A stretch of 64,000 bases of DNA from Thermococcus sp. (GTDB lineage Archaea; Methanobacteriota_B; Thermococci; Thermococcales; Thermococcaceae). The stretch is from assembly GCF_026988555.1 (NCBI RefSeq), contig NZ_JALSLB010000015.1, forward strand, positions 1 through 64,000. The letters are read 5' to 3'. The notes beneath the pieces were generated by a model. The model made no database searches and was not told the DNA's origin. It was given only the letters and a program-made list of their open reading frames with translations. A program made the translations under genes and the position numbers. Of the stretch, positions 32,159 through 41,046 are shown in pieces (within the stretch, counting starts at the first letter, position 1; the number at the start of each line of letters is the position of its first letter).

Positions 32159-33493
32159 ATGACGGAAAAGTTTGACCGGATCTACGACTACTACGTCGAC
32201 AAATCGTATGAGCCCAATGTAAAGAGGGATGTCGTGGCCGTGTTCCGTATAACCCCTGCGAAGGGTTATACGATCGAGCAGGCTGCGGGGGCCGTTGCCG
32301 CGGAGAGTTCGACCGGTACTTGGACGACCCTCTACGACTGGTACGAGCGGGAGCGCTGGGCAGATATGTCGGCCAAGGCCTACCACTTTACGGACATGGG
32401 CGACGGCACCTGGATCGTCAGGATAGCTTACCCTTACCACATCTTTGAGGACGGAAACATGCCCGGATTTCTCGCGAGTGTCGCAGGCAACGTCTTTGGT
32501 ATGAAGCGTGTTGAGTGGCTCCGCTTGGAAGACCTATACCTTCCGGAGAGGTTCCTCCGCAACTACCCCGGCCCGAACTTCGGTATTAGTGGAGTTAGGA
32601 AGAAGCTCGGAATATACGACCGGCCGCTGTACGGTGTCGTTCCGAAGCCGAAGGTTGGTTACTCTCCTGAGGAACTTTACAAACTCGCCAACGACCTTTT
32701 CTTGGGTGGAGCGGACTACATCAAAGATGATGAGAACCTCACTAGCCCCTGGTACAACCGCTTCGAGGAGAGGGTGAAGGTCGTCACAAAGGCGATGGAG
32801 AGGGCCGAGAACGAGACCGGCGAGAAGAAGACATGGTTTGCTAACATTACGGCTCCTATACTGGAGATGGAGGAGAGGCTTGAGGTGCTCTCAGACTACG
32901 GAGTTCCGCATGCGATGATCGACGTCGTCGTCCTAGGATGGGGTGTTCTTGACTACATAAGGGAGCTGGCAGAGGACTACGGCATCGCGCTGCACGCCCA
33001 CAGGGCCATGCACACAGCCTTCGCCAGAAACCCGTACCATGGCATCTCGATGTTCGTCCTAGCGAAGCTCTACCGCCTTATAGGCGTTGACCAGCTCCAC
33101 ATCGGAACCGCCGGTGCGGGCAAGATGGAAGGTGAGAAGTGGGAGGTCATCCAGTACAAGAGAATAATCACAGAGGACCACTACATCCCGGACGAGAACG
33201 ACGTCTTTCACATGGAACAGAAATTCTATCACATCAAGCCAGTCTTCCCGACGAGCTCCGGCGGGCTCCACCCCGGCAACATCCAGCCAGTCATAGACGC
33301 CCTCGGAAAGGACATCGTCCTACAGCTCGGTGGTGGAACTATGGGACACCCGGACGGACCGCGGGCGGGGGCTATGGCAGTCAGGCAGGCTATAGATGCC
33401 ATCATGCAGGGGATACCGCTTGATGAGTACGCCATGAGCCACAAAGAGCTTGCCCGTGCTTTGGAGAAGTGGGGCCACGTCACCCCTGTGTAA
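32159..33493 (+). CDS. rbcL: Ribulose-1,5-bisphosphate carboxylase, type III
   Basis: A 444-residue archaeal form III RuBisCO, which works in the pentose bisphosphate pathway that recycles the ribose of AMP and other nucleotides rather than in the Calvin cycle. The metal-binding motif GGADYIKDDENL has the lysine to be carbamylated (K189). Other active-site parts: GVVPKPKVG, TWFANITAP, HAHRAMH, TAGAGKMEG, FPTSSGGLHPG and QLGGGTMGHPDG. ATG 32159 follows GGAGGTG. The known partners, AMP phosphorylase and ribose-1,5-bisphosphate isomerase, are not in the window. Confidence 0.97.
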   Translation: MTEKFDRIYDYYVDKSYEPNVKRDVVAVFRITPAKGYTIEQAAGAVAAESSTGTWTTLYDWYERERWADMSAKAYHFTDMGDGTWIVRIAYPYHIFEDGNMPGFLASVAGNVFGMKRVEWLRLEDLYLPERFLRNYPGPNFGISGVRKKLGIYDRPLYGVVPKPKVGYSPEELYKLANDLFLGGADYIKDDENLTSPWYNRFEERVKVVTKAMERAENETGEKKTWFANITAPILEMEERLEVLSDYGVPHAMIDVVVLGWGVLDYIRELAEDYGIALHAHRAMHTAFARNPYHGISMFVLAKLYRLIGVDQLHIGTAGAGKMEGEKWEVIQYKRIITEDHYIPDENDVFHMEQKFYHIKPVFPTSSGGLHPGNIQPVIDALGKDIVLQLGGGTMGHPDGPRAGAMAVRQAIDAIMQGIPLDEYAMSHKELARALEKWGHVTPV

Positions 33494-33587
33494 GGTTCTG
33501 ACGGTTTTTCTTTCCCCTTTTCGTCTTCCGTTCAACTTTTTTTGCGGGGGAGGTTCAACGGCTGAAAATTCCCCCTTGGGGGAAACT

Positions 33588-33967
33588 ATGGTTCATCTAA
33601 GTGGTTACTCCGAGGACGAAGCCGTAGCGCACGACGGTCCGCGCTACATGGAGATAGACGAGGTTTAGCTCTTTCCGATGAGCCTGATCGAAGTCCTCAA
33701 CCTTCTGACGGGTGAGGTGTTTATGTCATCGTGAGTGGTCTCAACCTCGACTTCAAGGGGAATCCCTTCCCGGTTACGAAGGAACTCCTCGTCGGGGTCG
33801 ATAATGTGGTTTACCTGACCGCCGTCTGCACCGTGTGCGGAAGGCCCGCGACTAGGAGTCGGCGTCTCATCGATGGGGAGCCTGCCCCTAAGAACTCCCC
33901 GATAGTCCTGGTTGGTGGAAGGGAGAGCTACGAGGCTCGCTGCAGGGAACACCATATCATCCCCTAA
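33588..33967 (+). pseudogene. tdk: Thymidine kinase remnant
   Basis: Two coding pieces of a thymidine kinase survive in different frames. From 33588: GYSEDEAVAHDGPRYMEIDEV then TAG at 33666-33668, where family members read DEVQ(F/L)F. The same frame continues LFPMSLIEVLNLLTGEV, and the frame then shifts; from about 33718 it reads VYVIVSGLNLDFKGNPFPVTKELL, then CTVCGRPATRSRRLIDGEPAPKNSPIVLVGGRESYEARCREHH and a stop at 33965-33967. The P-loop start (GPMxSGKT) is absent and the stretch between HDG and IDEV is too short. So there is a 5' loss, an internal deletion, a nonsense codon (CAG to TAG likely) and a frameshift. The zinc-ribbon and lasso end is intact in sequence. Confidence 0.85.
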
Positions 33968-34006
33968 TTTTTGTAGTTTGCCCTCCAATCCACCGAAAAG
34001 CTTAAA

Positions 34007-34021
34007 GTAATCTTTTCTTAC
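34007..34021. promoter_or_regulatory. Candidate Phr autoregulatory site
   Basis: GTAA-TCTTTTC-TTAC is an inverted repeat directly after the TATA-like CTTAAAG (34001-34007) of the phr gene, about 40-50 bp upstream of its start. Phr of Pyrococcus is known to repress its own promoter by binding around the transcription start; a site here would do the same. Confidence 0.5.
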
Positions 34022-34058
34022 ATTAGGTTAGGGAAAGATGAAGTAGGGGGGTGAGAGA

Positions 34059-34655
34059 GTGGAATCAAATAAGAATATGGGGAGACTGCTGGACATACTC
34101 GGAAACGAGACGAGGAGGAGGATACTCATACTGCTCACCAGGCGGCCTTACTTCGTGAGCGAGCTCAGCCAAGAGCTTGGTGTGGGTCAGAAGGCCGTCT
34201 TGGAGCACCTTAGGATACTTGAGGGGGCAGGTCTCATCGAGGGCAGGATCGAGAAAATACCCCGGGGAAGGCCTAGGAAGTACTACACGATAAAGCGAGG
34301 CTTCCGTCTTGAGGTAATGCTGACCCCGTATCTCTTCGGAACCGAGATGTACGAGCCCCGGAAGCCCAGGTCGACCGAGGAGTACCTGCAGGCGCGGGAG
34401 CTAATAAAGTCCACCGGCCCAGTGGAGGAGAAGATGAGAGAGCTTCTTGAGTTCCTCGGTGAGATTCAGGACAGGATAAACGAACTGATAAGAACCAAGC
34501 AGGAGCTCGAGGAGGTTCGCCTCCTAACGGAGACCTACATCGAGAACCTGATGCGCAGGATGGCCAGGGAAGACGAGCCGGAATTCGAACGCCTGCTCAG
34601 GGAATTCGCCTCTTTGATGCCTAAGAAGGTCTTAGATGATCTTGATGACCTTTAG
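34059..34655 (+). CDS. phr: Heat-shock repressor Phr (ArsR-type winged helix)
   Basis: A 198-residue regulator. The winged helix shows MGRLLDILGNETRRRILILL, YFVSELSQELGVGQKAVLEHLRILEGAGLI and EKIPRGRPRKYYTI, practically the same as Pyrococcus furiosus Phr, followed by a long coiled-coil-like C-terminal half (EILDRINELIRTKQELEEV) used for dimerisation. Phr represses small heat-shock protein and AAA ATPase genes at normal temperature. The start is GTG 34059 after GGGGGTGAG; an internal ATG at 34077 is less likely. Confidence 0.92.
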   Translation: MESNKNMGRLLDILGNETRRRILILLTRRPYFVSELSQELGVGQKAVLEHLRILEGAGLIEGRIEKIPRGRPRKYYTIKRGFRLEVMLTPYLFGTEMYEPRKPRSTEEYLQARELIKSTGPVEEKMRELLEFLGEIQDRINELIRTKQELEEVRLLTETYIENLMRRMAREDEPEFERLLREFASLMPKKVLDDLDDL

Positions 34656-34708
34656 GAAGAAACAAAATCTGGGAGGACTTAAAGGCAAATAAAAACGAAG
34701 GGCAGCGA

Positions 34709-34912
34709 TTAGAGCATCTTGCCCTCTTCCTTCATCCCGATGAGCTTGGTTATGTAACCTGCTATCCTGTTCCTTATCGTCTTGCTGGTGACGTTTGTGA
34801 GTTCCTCGACCTTCTTCTTGTTGTACTCAAAGTCCTTGCTGAACTCGTTGGGATAGCGGTCAAACAGCTCCCTCGCGGTTCGCTTAATGAAAGTCTGCTT
34901 GATGTTCCCCAT
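34709..34912 (-). CDS. rps17e: 30S ribosomal protein S17e
   Basis: A 67-residue ribosomal protein with the S17e pattern: [54 protein letters not shown]. The length is normal for archaea. ATG 34912 is preceded by GGGAGTAAG. A small unusual ORF (35011-35157) lies upstream on the same strand. Confidence 0.96.
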   Translation of the reverse strand: MGNIKQTFIKRTARELFDRYPNEFSKDFEYNKKKVEELTNVTSKTIRNRIAGYITKLIGMKEEGKML

Positions 34913-35010
34913 CTTACTCCCTCCGATTAGCTTGAGTTTGACAACCGTAACTCACATCATAAGAGGCCTTTTAAAAGTTTTCCCAGAACCAGCAAAAATA
35001 AAGCGGTTCC

Positions 35011-35157
35011 TTACACCTTCCTGAGCTTCTTGCGGAGGAGTTCGAGCACGTCAACGCTGGTTTTTCCGGGATGGACCTTTCCAAGGGAGTTCACCCTTAC
35101 GATGGCGAACCCAGCGTTGATCCTCAGGAGGCCCTTAACGGCGCGCCTCAGGTTTAT
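35011..35157 (-). CDS. Small ORF with a non-standard start (ATA) or broken start codon
   Basis: A 48-codon frame reading (ATA)NLRRAVKGLLRINAGFAIVRV, SLGKVHPGKTSVDVLELLRKK, and a TAA stop. Its composition is coding-like (basic, helix-strand pattern). A promoter (CTTTTTAAGTATA in complement, near 35183-35195) and a ribosome binding site GGTGA four bases before ATA are in the right place, but no ATG, GTG or TTG follows; the first in-frame GTG comes 21 codons in. An in-frame TAG lies just upstream. I do not recognise the family. Either ATA is used, the start is mutated, or this is a remnant. Confidence 0.5.
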   Translation of the reverse strand: MNLRRAVKGLLRINAGFAIVRVNSLGKVHPGKTSVDVLELLRKKLRKV

Positions 35158-35250
35158 CCTGTCACCCTATGTAGTATTTCCCCGCTATACTTAAAAAGTT
35201 TTTCACCTGTTTAGCCGGAAATTTATAAACCCCTGCTCTAAGCTGAAACC

Positions 35251-35670
35251 ATGCTGAGGGAGATAATCCGCTGCAGGGGTCACGAGAACGTCAGGGCAAC
35301 ACACAGATCAACGCTGGAGTTCACGAAGGAGGACTATCTCACGCCCCGTGGTGACTGCATACTCTGCATTGAGGCCGACAAGGGGTTAAATGACCTCAGC
35401 TATGAGTTTAAACGTGCCCTTAAGGCTGGAAAGAGGCTCTTGATCCGCATCAGAGTGGGCGACCTCACTGACGAGGTTCTCTCTGAGGGAAGCCCAGACC
35501 TGATCCTCGACCACGATTTTTCGATGGTGGTGAGAAAGAGCAACTACATCGATGCCAGAACTCTCTCCGTAAGGGCTAACAAGGCGGCTAGGGATATAGA
35601 CAGGAAAATAGTGGAGCTCCTGAAGAGCCCCGAGAGGACAGCGGAGATTGAACTGATAATTTTGGATTAG
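35251..35670 (+). CDS. DUF371 family protein
   Basis: A 139-residue archaeal protein of the DUF371/COG2090 family, recognised from IIRCRGHENVRATHRSTLEFTKEDYLTPRGDCI and the ADKGL motif. Family function is unknown. The TATA box AATTTATAAAC (about 35219-35229) lies 22-32 bp from the start ATG, so the mRNA is probably leaderless. It is convergent with the GH130 gene (14 bp apart). Confidence 0.85.
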   Translation: MLREIIRCRGHENVRATHRSTLEFTKEDYLTPRGDCILCIEADKGLNDLSYEFKRALKAGKRLLIRIRVGDLTDEVLSEGSPDLILDHDFSMVVRKSNYIDARTLSVRANKAARDIDRKIVELLKSPERTAEIELIILD

Positions 35671-35683
35671 TCTTCCTTTCTTC

Positions 35684-36577
35684 TCAGTCCTCAATCGCCA
35701 GACCAACGTGCCTGTCTGCTCCCCCGTAGTAGAGGTAGTATTTGCCCCCGTGCTCTATCATTGCCTCCGCGAACACCACGTTGTCAACCCACCCGTGCAG
35801 CTCCCAGTCGAAGGTCGGCCTGAGGATGGGCTTCTCTGTCCTCCATATGAGCTTTCTTGGGTCTTCCAGATCAAAGAGAGCCGCGTGCGTGTGATAAACG
35901 AGCTTTTCACCCTCGTGGAAGGCTTCGCTGTGTATCAGGAGTATTCCGTCCCCTGTGCGGATTGGAGGGGGTCCGGGCTCAACGAGATGACCCCTAGGCA
36001 TCAGAACGGGTTCCCTCTCATACTCCCAGTGAATGAGGTTCTTTGAGTAGGCGAGCCAGACGTTTGAGTCGCCGAAGTACATGATGTAGTGTCCCTTAAA
36101 CGGCCCAGACTTCATTTTCTCCGGCAGAATAGCCCCACTCTTTGTCCAGTTGAGCTTTCCGTTCTTGGGGAAAGGAAACTCTTCAAAAACCACGCCATGT
36201 TTCTTCCAGTTCAGCAGATTCTTCGAGGTGGCGATGCAGAGCCGTGCCGTCTTTCCATCGTAGCCGGTGTAGGTCATGTAGTAGGTCTCTCCAATTCTCA
36301 CAACGCGTGGATCCTCAACGCCGAGGCTCTCCCAGCTGTATTCCGGCTCCATGACCGGCTCGGGGTGCCTGATGAAGTTGACTCCGTCCTCACTCAGTGC
36401 CAGGCCGATCCTTCCGGTTGTCTTGTCACCTTTGGCCTCCGCACGGTAGAGCATGACCACCTTTCCTCTCCTTTTGACCACCGCGGGGTTGTAGACGTTC
36501 TTTGAGTCGAATCCTTCATCTGAAGGAAAAAGCACGGGTTTTGGGAGCTTTTCAAACCTGAACTCATAGGGGTTCAA
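35684..36577 (-). CDS. GH130 family beta-mannoside phosphorylase-like protein
   Basis: A 297-residue five-bladed propeller protein of glycoside hydrolase family 130: FDSKNVYNPAVVKRRGKVVMLYRAE, SLGVEDPRVV, GHLVEPGPPPIRT and WVDNVVFAEA. Family members split beta-mannosides with phosphate (giving mannose 1-phosphate) or hydrolyse them. The start is probably TTG 36577, six bases after GGGGGTG; ATG 36592 would add five residues. It overlaps the debranching-enzyme gene and is last in the leftward treT operon. Confidence 0.88.
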   Translation of the reverse strand: MNPYEFRFEKLPKPVLFPSDEGFDSKNVYNPAVVKRRGKVVMLYRAEAKGDKTTGRIGLALSEDGVNFIRHPEPVMEPEYSWESLGVEDPRVVRIGETYYMTYTGYDGKTARLCIATSKNLLNWKKHGVVFEEFPFPKNGKLNWTKSGAILPEKMKSGPFKGHYIMYFGDSNVWLAYSKNLIHWEYEREPVLMPRGHLVEPGPPPIRTGDGILLIHSEAFHEGEKLVYHTHAALFDLEDPRKLIWRTEKPILRPTFDWELHGWVDNVVFAEAMIEHGGKYYLYYGGADRHVGLAIED

Positions 36578-38426
36578 CGCTAACACCCCCATTGGCCACT
36601 ACGAGGTATCTCCTCCCTCCAAATGAAAGGCCTCTCAGGACGATGTTTATTCCCTCTGCCGGCTGGATAGTAAGCCCATCCCCCGCCTCCATTCCCAGTG
36701 AGGCTGTGACGAAGGCGAAAACGCTCGCCGCGCTCCAGACCTGGGGGGAGTTAGCCCTAGGCACCGGGACGAGTTCGTCCAGTCCGCTGTACAGCTCAGG
36801 AAGTTCTTTCTCGGGCATGAGCTTCGCTGCTGCGAGTATTCTGTCCGTGAGCTCCTTTGCAAGGTCGGCCCTTCCAACCCTCGCGAGACCGAGGGCTATC
36901 AGCGCGTTGTCGTGCGGCCATACGCTTCCGCGGTGGTAGCTGAAGGGGTTGTAGGCTTTCTCTCTGGCACTGAGGGTTCTTATCCCGTACCGGGAGAGCA
37001 TGTCTGGCTGGAAAAGCCTCTCCGCTAGTTCCCTCTCGTGATCGGCTATACCCGTCAGGAGCAGGTGCCCCATGTTCGAGGAGACGACTCTGAGTGGCCT
37101 TCCATCCCCGTCCAGCGCGAGGGCGTAGTAAGAACCGAGCCAGAAGTCGCGGTTGAACCTTTTCCTGAGCTGTTCTGCCTCCCTGATTAGGGCCCCTTCA
37201 TCAAGGCCGGTCAGCCCAAGCTCCCCTGCGAGCTTGAGCGCCCAGTGGGCGTAGCCCTGCACCTCGACAAGCGCTATCGGCGGCTTTGGAAGCTTCCCCT
37301 CCTCATCAACTATGGCATCCCTAGAATCCTTCCACCCCTTGTTGCCGAGTATCCCCGGGACGTAGGTTATGTAACCATCATCGAGCTTTCCGAGTATCCA
37401 CTCGACGGCAGCGGTCAGGTTCGGCTTCAGTTCCTCTATCAGCCTCCTATCCTTGGTCCAGCGCAGGTACTCGCCCGCCAGCGCCACGTAGAGTGGGGTG
37501 GCATCGACCGTGCCGTAGTAGGGCGCGAAGGGAACCCTCCCAGACTGGGCGAGCTGACCAAGGCGGAACTCATGCGGTATCTTCCCCGGCTCCTCCTCAT
37601 TCTTCGGGTCGGTTTTCTTCCCCTGGAGTCTCCCGAAGAGCCTCAGCGTGCCGGCGGCGTATTCCGGGTAGTACGGCAGGAGAAAGAGCGAGGTTATTAT
37701 AGCGTCCCTCCCGAAGGGACAGGCGAAGTATGGAATCCCTGCAAGTGGAACCGGCCCGAAGCGCGTGAACAGCGTCAGGGCGTTTATGTTCTCAACCGCC
37801 CTCTCGAATATCCCGTCGATGGCGGGTAAGCCTGTGAAGGCGACGTTTTTTATCGTTTCCCTTTTCTCTGCGAGTATCTCCGAGACCCTGCCCTCGATTT
37901 TGGGGATGAAGCGGACGTAGAGGACCGCCTTCCCGAGGGGAGGTACCTCAAGTTCCGCCCTTAAGAGACTTCCCTCCCTCTCCATGTTGGTCTCGACGGT
38001 GAGGCTCCTTCTTCCGGCGGGGCTTTCCTTCAGGTGGGTTCCGCTGACTGGGGCTATCGCCTCCCCCCTCTTCAGTCCCATGAAGCCCCTGACCTGGAAT
38101 ATGTCCTCAAGGGGAGCCTCGTAGGTGTATCTGACATTGACACCGAGCGGTTTTTCGGATGTATTGTAAAAGGAGAACTTCTCCTCGTAAACCCCGTCAA
38201 GGGTTCTCAGCCTCACAAGGATTCCCCGTTCGCCGAGGGAGAAGTGTGAAACCGCCCGGGTAAAGGTAGACGATGCCCCGATGAAGCCTGGCTCCGGAGA
38301 AACTTCAAGCCTGGCCTTTCTGACGAATCTGGTGTCAAGAAAATAAAAGCCGTCGTAGTGGGAGGGCATGTCTCCCCTCTCGTCGCTCAGGACGAAGGCC
38401 CCGTTGCCGGCTAGGATGGTTCTCAT
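36564..38426 (-). CDS. Glycogen-debranching-type amylo-alpha-1,6-glucosidase family protein
   Basis: A 620-residue protein. Residues 1-190 are the beta-rich N-terminal domain of the GDE_N_bis type (FVLSDERGDMPSHYDGFYFLDTRFV), and 210-600 an (alpha/alpha)6 barrel (CPFGRDAIITSLFLLP, PYYGTVDATPLY, EVQGYAHWALK, SYHRGSVWPHDNALIALGLARVG). Carboxylates in GRDA and VWPHDN are in the usual positions. Relatives act on short alpha-glucans or related oligosaccharides. It has no signal peptide, so it would work on imported sugars. Start codon ATG 38426, 2 bp after the upstream gene. Confidence 0.85.
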   Translation of the reverse strand: MRTILAGNGAFVLSDERGDMPSHYDGFYFLDTRFVRKARLEVSPEPGFIGASSTFTRAVSHFSLGERGILVRLRTLDGVYEEKFSFYNTSEKPLGVNVRYTYEAPLEDIFQVRGFMGLKRGEAIAPVSGTHLKESPAGRRSLTVETNMEREGSLLRAELEVPPLGKAVLYVRFIPKIEGRVSEILAEKRETIKNVAFTGLPAIDGIFERAVENINALTLFTRFGPVPLAGIPYFACPFGRDAIITSLFLLPYYPEYAAGTLRLFGRLQGKKTDPKNEEEPGKIPHEFRLGQLAQSGRVPFAPYYGTVDATPLYVALAGEYLRWTKDRRLIEELKPNLTAAVEWILGKLDDGYITYVPGILGNKGWKDSRDAIVDEEGKLPKPPIALVEVQGYAHWALKLAGELGLTGLDEGALIREAEQLRKRFNRDFWLGSYYALALDGDGRPLRVVSSNMGHLLLTGIADHERELAERLFQPDMLSRYGIRTLSAREKAYNPFSYHRGSVWPHDNALIALGLARVGRADLAKELTDRILAAAKLMPEKELPELYSGLDELVPVPRANSPQVWSAASVFAFVTASLGMEAGDGLTIQPAEGINIVLRGLSFGGRRYLVVANGGVSVEPL

Positions 38427-38428
38427 GG

Positions 38429-39907
38429 CTACCCCTCAAGGAAGGACTTTACCTCACCTGCATCGCCAAGGTCTATCGCCTTTACCTCCCATAGTCTCGC
38501 GGTAAAGCGGAGCTCCTCGGTGTAGTCGCCGGGGACCAGCGAGAGATGGTTGGCCCCCATGGCGGAGATAAAGCCCTCCTTGTCGAGCGGGTTCCTTATG
38601 GCCGTATGCGGCCACTGCTTGCCCCATTTGAGCTTTGATTCCATTTCCCCCGTTATCTCAAGGCCCTCCGCGAGGAAGTAGAGGAGGTAGTAATCTCTCC
38701 CGCGACGTATGAGCCTCGCCACGGTGAACTCCGCCGGAGGGGTTCTGTAGGTTAGCGCCCCGCCGTTCGCCCCCTGGCACTGTCCCTGGACGGTTGTTGC
38801 CTTGAGGTTCTCCTCCGGGTTCTCGCTCAGCCTTGCGTAGTAGAGCGAAGCCGCGCCGCAGTTGGCTATCATGACGACCTTGTCGTCCACGTACTTTATA
38901 TCTCCGAAGAGCGGGGGCTTTCCGCTCAGATAGAAGAGGAGCGCCGAGCTTATCGTGCCCTTGACGTCGCCCTCGCACGTCGCCGGGACTACCTCCTTCT
39001 CGCCCTCTGCATCGAGGCTGAACGGAAAGAGTGCGGGAATCAGACAGGCCGTAACGCCGTAGACCTCGCTCAGCTCCGGCTGACACTTTACCGAGACGGC
39101 CGAGACGTTACTCTGCTCTTTCCAGCTCTCCTTTGCGGCGAGGTAGAGCGCTATCTGTCTCCTCAACACCTCAGGCGTCAGCATGAGGTCGTCGAACTTG
39201 ACTTCCATTTTCTCGGTCAGCCAGTCGTAGAACTCCTCCACGCGGACCCTCAATCTTTCGTCCGAGAGCATCTCCTCTGCCTTCCTCACCAGGACGTACT
39301 GGTCAAGGGTTATGAAGTCGCCGACGATTCTCTTAAGCCTCGGCAGGTCGTCCATGAGGTGCTCCATTCCGAGGGTGTACGGGGCTCCCCAGAGGAGGAG
39401 GGACTTCTTGGACAGCTTTGAGACGGCTTCAACGGCCCTTGCCCAGGCCTTTACCTTTTCAACGTCTCCTTTGAGGCGGACGTGGTTGAGGGCGTACTCG
39501 TTCACAGCGCTCTCCCAGAGCGAGGCACCAACGGATGTGACGCATGTAGTCCCGGCCCACGCAGGATCATCGTCGGCGTAGAGCAGTATTGGCCTCTTGG
39601 TCTCCCTAACGAGTGCCGTAACGAGGTTGCTCTCCGTCCAGTGCCACAGGCCCGCTATGATTCCGGAGGCGGAGCTCCCCCCGACTATCTCGGCGGCCCT
39701 GAAGCTCTCATCCATCGAATCTACCCCGAAGTTCTTACCGGCCTTTAAAGCCCCGTATTTTCCAAGCCTCTCGTTCACGTCGAGGACTTCAAAGCCTGCT
39801 CTCCTCAGCTCCCCGATGAGGGCGGAGTGCTTCTCCATCAACGCCCTCTCGCGCTCGATCGAGAGGGCCGTTGGCCGGGGGTCGGTGAAGGTAATAACGG
39901 CTATCAT
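38429..39907 (-). CDS. L-fucose/L-arabinose isomerase-like protein
   Basis: A 492-residue protein resembling L-fucose isomerase family proteins: N-terminal FTDPRPTALS, middle GGSSASGIIAGLWHWTESNL, CVTSVGASLWESA, and the C-terminal PATCEGDVKGTISSALLFYLSGKPPLFGDIKY and GQCQGANGGALTY. The ECEGDV-like glutamate and the aspartate in FGDI are the usual metal-binding region. Substrate could be a hexose or deoxyhexose; with GH130 next door, mannose or a mannose derivative is a guess. It is translated in the treT-trmB-malK operon (10-bp gap to malK). Confidence 0.78.
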   Translation of the reverse strand: MIAVITFTDPRPTALSIERERALMEKHSALIGELRRAGFEVLDVNERLGKYGALKAGKNFGVDSMDESFRAAEIVGGSSASGIIAGLWHWTESNLVTALVRETKRPILLYADDDPAWAGTTCVTSVGASLWESAVNEYALNHVRLKGDVEKVKAWARAVEAVSKLSKKSLLLWGAPYTLGMEHLMDDLPRLKRIVGDFITLDQYVLVRKAEEMLSDERLRVRVEEFYDWLTEKMEVKFDDLMLTPEVLRRQIALYLAAKESWKEQSNVSAVSVKCQPELSEVYGVTACLIPALFPFSLDAEGEKEVVPATCEGDVKGTISSALLFYLSGKPPLFGDIKYVDDKVVMIANCGAASLYYARLSENPEENLKATTVQGQCQGANGGALTYRTPPAEFTVARLIRRGRDYYLLYFLAEGLEITGEMESKLKWGKQWPHTAIRNPLDKEGFISAMGANHLSLVPGDYTEELRFTARLWEVKAIDLGDAGEVKSFLEG

Positions 39908-39917
39908 CTGATATCAC

Positions 39918-41036
39918 CTAAAATACTGCCTTTCCGCTTCTCTTCTCAAAGACGTGGGCCTTGCGCATGTCGAAGACGACGTCTATTTCTTGCCCTTCCT
40001 GGACTTTGGATTCTGAGCGGAATGACCCTAAGAACGTCACGTCACCAACGCGCAAGTGCACTATCTTCTCGCTTCCCAGGTTCTCAATGATATCAACCAT
40101 TGCTCTAATCATGTTCTCTCCAGGAATCTTGACTTGAGCGAACATTGCATCGTAGAGGTCTTCTGGCCTTATGCCGAATATTGCCTCCTTCCCGATCAGG
40201 TTCCTATCTTCGAGCACTTCAACCTGGTCTGGGAGGAGTTTGAGCTTGAACTCTCCAAAGTCGGCAAAGCCGTCCTCGGTTACCGTCGCGTCAATGAAGT
40301 TCATCGGAGGACTTCCGATGAAGCCTGCAACAAAAGTGTTGGCCGGCCTGTCGTAGACTTCCTCTGGAGTTCCAACCTGCTGTAAAACGCCGGCGTTTAT
40401 GACTGCAATCCTGTCGCCCATGGTCATTGCCTCGACCTGGTCGTGGGTGACGTATATCGTCGTGACTCCCAGCTGCTTCTGGAGCCTCTTCAGTTCGGCG
40501 CGCATTTTCACCCTTAGTTTCGCGTCCAGGTTGCTGAGTGGCTCGTCCATGAGGAAAACCTGGGGTTTTCTCACGATTGCCCTGCCTAGAGCGACTCTTT
40601 GCCTCTGGCCGCCGCTTAGTTCTCTGGGTTTTCTTTTGAGTAACTCCGTTAGTCCAAGCATTTCGGCGACTTCCCTCACGCGCTGGTCGATTTCCTGCTT
40701 GGGGACTTTTCTGAGTTTAAGCGGAAAGGCGATGTTGTCGTAAACCGTCATGTGGGGGTATAGAGCGTAGCTTTGGAAGACCATTGCAATGTCCCTGTCC
40801 TTTGGCGGGATGAATACTCCTTTTTCCGGGTCTGCGACGAGTTTGTCTCCAATGTAGATTTGGCCTTTCGTGGGTTCTTCCAGCCCGGATATCATCCTGA
40901 GTGTGGTCGTTTTTCCGCAGCCACTCGGACCTAGGAGGATCATGAACTCCCCATCCTTAACGTGGAGGTTCATGTCCTTGACGGCCGTGAAGTCCCCGAA
41001 CCGCTTCCACACGTTTACAAGCCTTACCTCCGCCAT
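39918..41036 (-). CDS. malK: Sugar ABC transporter ATPase (MalK/UgpC type)
   Basis: A 372-residue ATPase: Walker A GPSGCGKTT, signature LSGGQRQRVALGRAIV, Walker B VFLMDEPLSNLDAK, H-switch THDQVEAM, and a C-terminal OB-type regulatory domain from about residue 240 (FIGSPPMNF, GIRPEDLYDA). It energises MalEFG encoded on the opposite strand across the promoter region. It follows trmB by 10 bp. A second, similar ATPase lies at 55178 in module 2. Confidence 0.93.
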   Translation of the reverse strand: MAEVRLVNVWKRFGDFTAVKDMNLHVKDGEFMILLGPSGCGKTTTLRMISGLEEPTKGQIYIGDKLVADPEKGVFIPPKDRDIAMVFQSYALYPHMTVYDNIAFPLKLRKVPKQEIDQRVREVAEMLGLTELLKRKPRELSGGQRQRVALGRAIVRKPQVFLMDEPLSNLDAKLRVKMRAELKRLQKQLGVTTIYVTHDQVEAMTMGDRIAVINAGVLQQVGTPEEVYDRPANTFVAGFIGSPPMNFIDATVTEDGFADFGEFKLKLLPDQVEVLEDRNLIGKEAIFGIRPEDLYDAMFAQVKIPGENMIRAMVDIIENLGSEKIVHLRVGDVTFLGSFRSESKVQEGQEIDVVFDMRKAHVFEKRSGKAVF

Positions 41037-41046
41037 AAAATCACCC

